Part shown: piece after piece, positions 62,616 through 64,000 of the stretch
Position numbering within the stretch: position 1 is the first letter of the stretch
Layout of the letters: each line of letters opens with the position of its first letter
Assembly (NCBI GenBank): GCA_963733265.1
Contig: CAVTCF010000006.1
Location: forward strand, 62,001 to 126,000
Source of the DNA: PALSA-1006 sp963733265
GTDB taxonomy: Bacteria; Pseudomonadota; Gammaproteobacteria; Burkholderiales; Gallionellaceae
DNA: 64,000 bases
Direction of reading: 5' to 3'
Position numbers and translations under genes: made by a program
The notes under the pieces: generated by a model
Told to the model about the DNA's origin: nothing
Seen by the model: the letters and a program-made list of their open reading frames with translations, nothing else
Database searches by the model: none

Positions 62616-62973
62616 CTGCGCCCGGGCAGAGGTCGGCATTTTCGACTTTTAGCAGCATCCAAAAACCGGGGCACGTCGTCCGGGTCATGCGAAAAATCGC
62701 AGTCCATCTCAAAGATGAACTCATAGCCGCGTTCGAGCGCCCACTGGAAACTGGCGATGTAGGCGCGGCCCAGTCCGTTTTTTTTCTGCTCGTGCAGGAC
62801 ATGAATTTCTGGTGTTTGAGCGAGTTCGTCTGCGATTTTCCCCGTGCCATCCGATGAATTGCCGTCTACCACCAACACGTCCACGCCGACCGGCAGCGAC
62901 AATAGTTTTGCGCCACGCGCGGGAGAATTTCCCTTTCGTTGACGGTTGGCACGATGATAAGGGTCGGGTTCAT
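62616..62973 (-). pseudogene. Glycosyltransferase family 2 (polyprenol mannosyltransferase-like) fragment
   Basis: From the ATG at 62973 the sequence reads MNPTLIIVPTVNERE. A one-base loss near 62915 shifts the frame, after which LSLPVGVDVLVVDGNSSDGT and YEFIFEMDCDFSHDPDDVPR continue. A second shift near 62640 precedes NADLCPGAEY. DGNSSDGT and DCDFSHDPD are the nucleotide-sugar and metal motifs of dolichol-phosphate mannose synthase-like GT2 enzymes. The 3' part is missing. Confidence 0.78.
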
Positions 62974-63138
62974 ACTGGTGATGGCACAAAATTAGCGGGA
63001 AACGTGATGAAAACAAACGGCAATTGCTGTAGCGGCGGTCTGTGACCGACGCATATACATTCAAAGAAAATAGCGACGCTCATAGAGCGCCGCTACAAAT
63101 TGGTTTCCGCGGCAGCAGCGGTTTGAGCGGGATTAATG

Positions 63139-63476
63139 TTATTGAGCCTCTTGATCTACTTCCTTTTCGTAGTATATCGCTACTTTATCCAACATTTGCT
63201 CAAGTGTGCCCGATTGTTCTCCAATACGGATCATGCCTGGGACAAGAGGTAGAAAATTAGGGTCTTTACTAAGAATGTCAGATAAAGCCACGCCCCCTTT
63301 AATTTTGGTAGCTGCTCTATTTAACGAATCCTGTATATGAACATTTGATACCGCTTCGCCGGTAATCTCTAATACTTGTAGTAATGGAACCCCGCTACCA
63401 ACTAAAGTACAGGAAGTACGGGCAAATCTGGACATATATATTTTCATAAATAGTCCACCAATTGGAGGGGTGCTCA
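63139..63476 (-). pseudogene. Type II secretion/type IV pilus F protein (PilC-like) internal fragment
   Basis: The frame encodes PPIGGLFMKIYMSRFARTSC, then GSGVPLLQVLEITGEA and MIRIGEQSGTLEQMLDKVAI, ending EKEVDQEAQ. This is a T2SF cytoplasmic domain cut at both ends and lacking its membrane helices. The style resembles PilC of candidate-phylum (Saccharibacteria-like) bacteria, and it is visibly more AT-rich than the polymerase X gene it joins. It has no start of its own. Confidence 0.72.
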
Positions 63477-64000
63477 TTTTTGCTCTATCTTGTTGAACGC
63501 ACGAACCTGGCTGGCGAAATCGACGGCGCGGCGTTCGTCCAGGCCGTTCGCCATGGCCAGCGCCTTCGAGTGGTCGGTGATGGCGATGTAGCCGTAACCC
63601 AAGGCGCGAGCGGCCTCGACCATCTCTTCGAGCGTGCCGCGCCCGTCGCTCTCTTGAGTGTGCATGTGCAGGTCGCCGCGGATATTGGCCAGTTCGAGCA
63701 GCACGGGCAGTTCGCGCCGTTCGGCGGTTTCGATCTCGCCCGAATTCTCGCGCAATTCCGGCGGAATCCATTCCAGACCGAGCGCCGCATAAATCTCCTC
63801 TTCGCGGCGCGAGGCCACCACCGCGCCGCCGTCGAGTCGCGACAGGCCGTATTCGTTCAACGTCAGGCCCATCCGCTGCGCGCGCTGCCGCAAATGGACA
63901 TTGTGTTCCTTGCTGCCGGTGAAATACTGCAGCGCCGCGCCATAGCTTTCTTCGGGCACGGCGCGCACATCCACCTGGATGCCTTCCAGCCCGAAGCGCG
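63474..64000 (-). pseudogene. DNA polymerase X/PHP family, 3'-truncated, 5' end outside window
   Basis: The minus-strand frame is open to the window edge (FGLEGIQVDVRAVPEESYGA). It passes through the polymerase fingers region (ALQYFTGSKEHNVHLRQRAQ) into a PHP domain (RGDLHMHTQESDGRGTLEEM; YIAITDHSKALAMANGLDER). Homology breaks off after FASQVRAFNK and the frame stops within a few codons, at the junction with the T2SF fragment. Most PHP metal ligands are lost. Base composition is markedly GC-rich compared with the rest of the window. Confidence 0.82.

Noticed and set aside
63042..63260. 72-codon plus-strand frame antisense to the PilC-like fragment
   Set aside because: It is opposite a recognisable T2SF sequence and has no motif of its own.
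1..64000. tRNA genes, rRNA and CRISPR arrays
   Set aside because: I looked for regularly spaced 24-40 bp repeats and for T-loop/acceptor patterns and found none; the only regular array is the IS21 end repeat.

Overview
This 64 kb window reads as accessory or island DNA from a Gram-negative proteobacterium. I infer a betaproteobacterium (Nitrosomonadales/Gallionella-like) from the FecR/OmpA lipoprotein pair, an exosortase H with an IPTL-CTERM substrate, an RtcR-type sigma-54 activator and the style of the integrative-element genes. No rRNA, tRNA, CRISPR array or core housekeeping operon was seen. Five insertion sequences, integrase genes or fragments near both ends and many gene fragments mark it as a recombination hot spot.

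Layout. 0-8 kb: partial tyrosine integrase, AAA/DUF4143 ATPase, HU protein, small regulator, IS1182 element, IS110 element, OmpA-like lipoprotein and FecR protein. 8.5-31.7 kb: HD-GYP protein, then a one-direction defence island. It begins with a sigma-54 activator carrying an RtcR-like CARF sensor domain. A near-perfect -24/-12 promoter follows 22 bp after its stop codon. Eight closely packed genes come next: hsdR, rmuC, hsdM, hsdS, a DUF3696-type AAA ATPase, a possible PLD-like protein, and a DruH/DruE pair matching Druantia type III. 32-45 kb: an integrase-core IS, then two leftward units. One is a five-gene operon (IPTL-CTERM surface protein, exported protein, transglutaminase-like protein, Rhs protein, small lipoprotein). 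The other is exosortase H with its membrane partner.

45-55.3 kb: a second IS110 element, then an uncharacterised cluster arranged divergently around 50.65-50.94 kb. It includes two similar two-TM proteins, a family built of about 55-residue modules, an LPP20-type lipoprotein and an IHF-like protein. 55.4-62 kb: a broken integrase and a second type I RM locus wrecked by two deletions and by an IS21 element with a 5-bp target duplication. A GHKL ATPase fragment, DUF6876-type genes with duplicated leaders and a radC fragment follow. 62-64 kb: a patchwork of fragments (integrase N-terminus, glycosyltransferase, type II secretion F, DNA polymerase X) with abrupt composition changes, possibly an assembly chimera.

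The most interesting proposal is that the CARF/sigma-54 protein switches on a roughly 20.7 kb composite anti-phage operon (type I RM plus Druantia III) from a sigma-54 promoter, so that defence is ligand-gated rather than constitutive. Next are the exosortase H/IPTL/Rhs surface-display locus and the unnamed divergent membrane/lipoprotein cluster at 47-55 kb.
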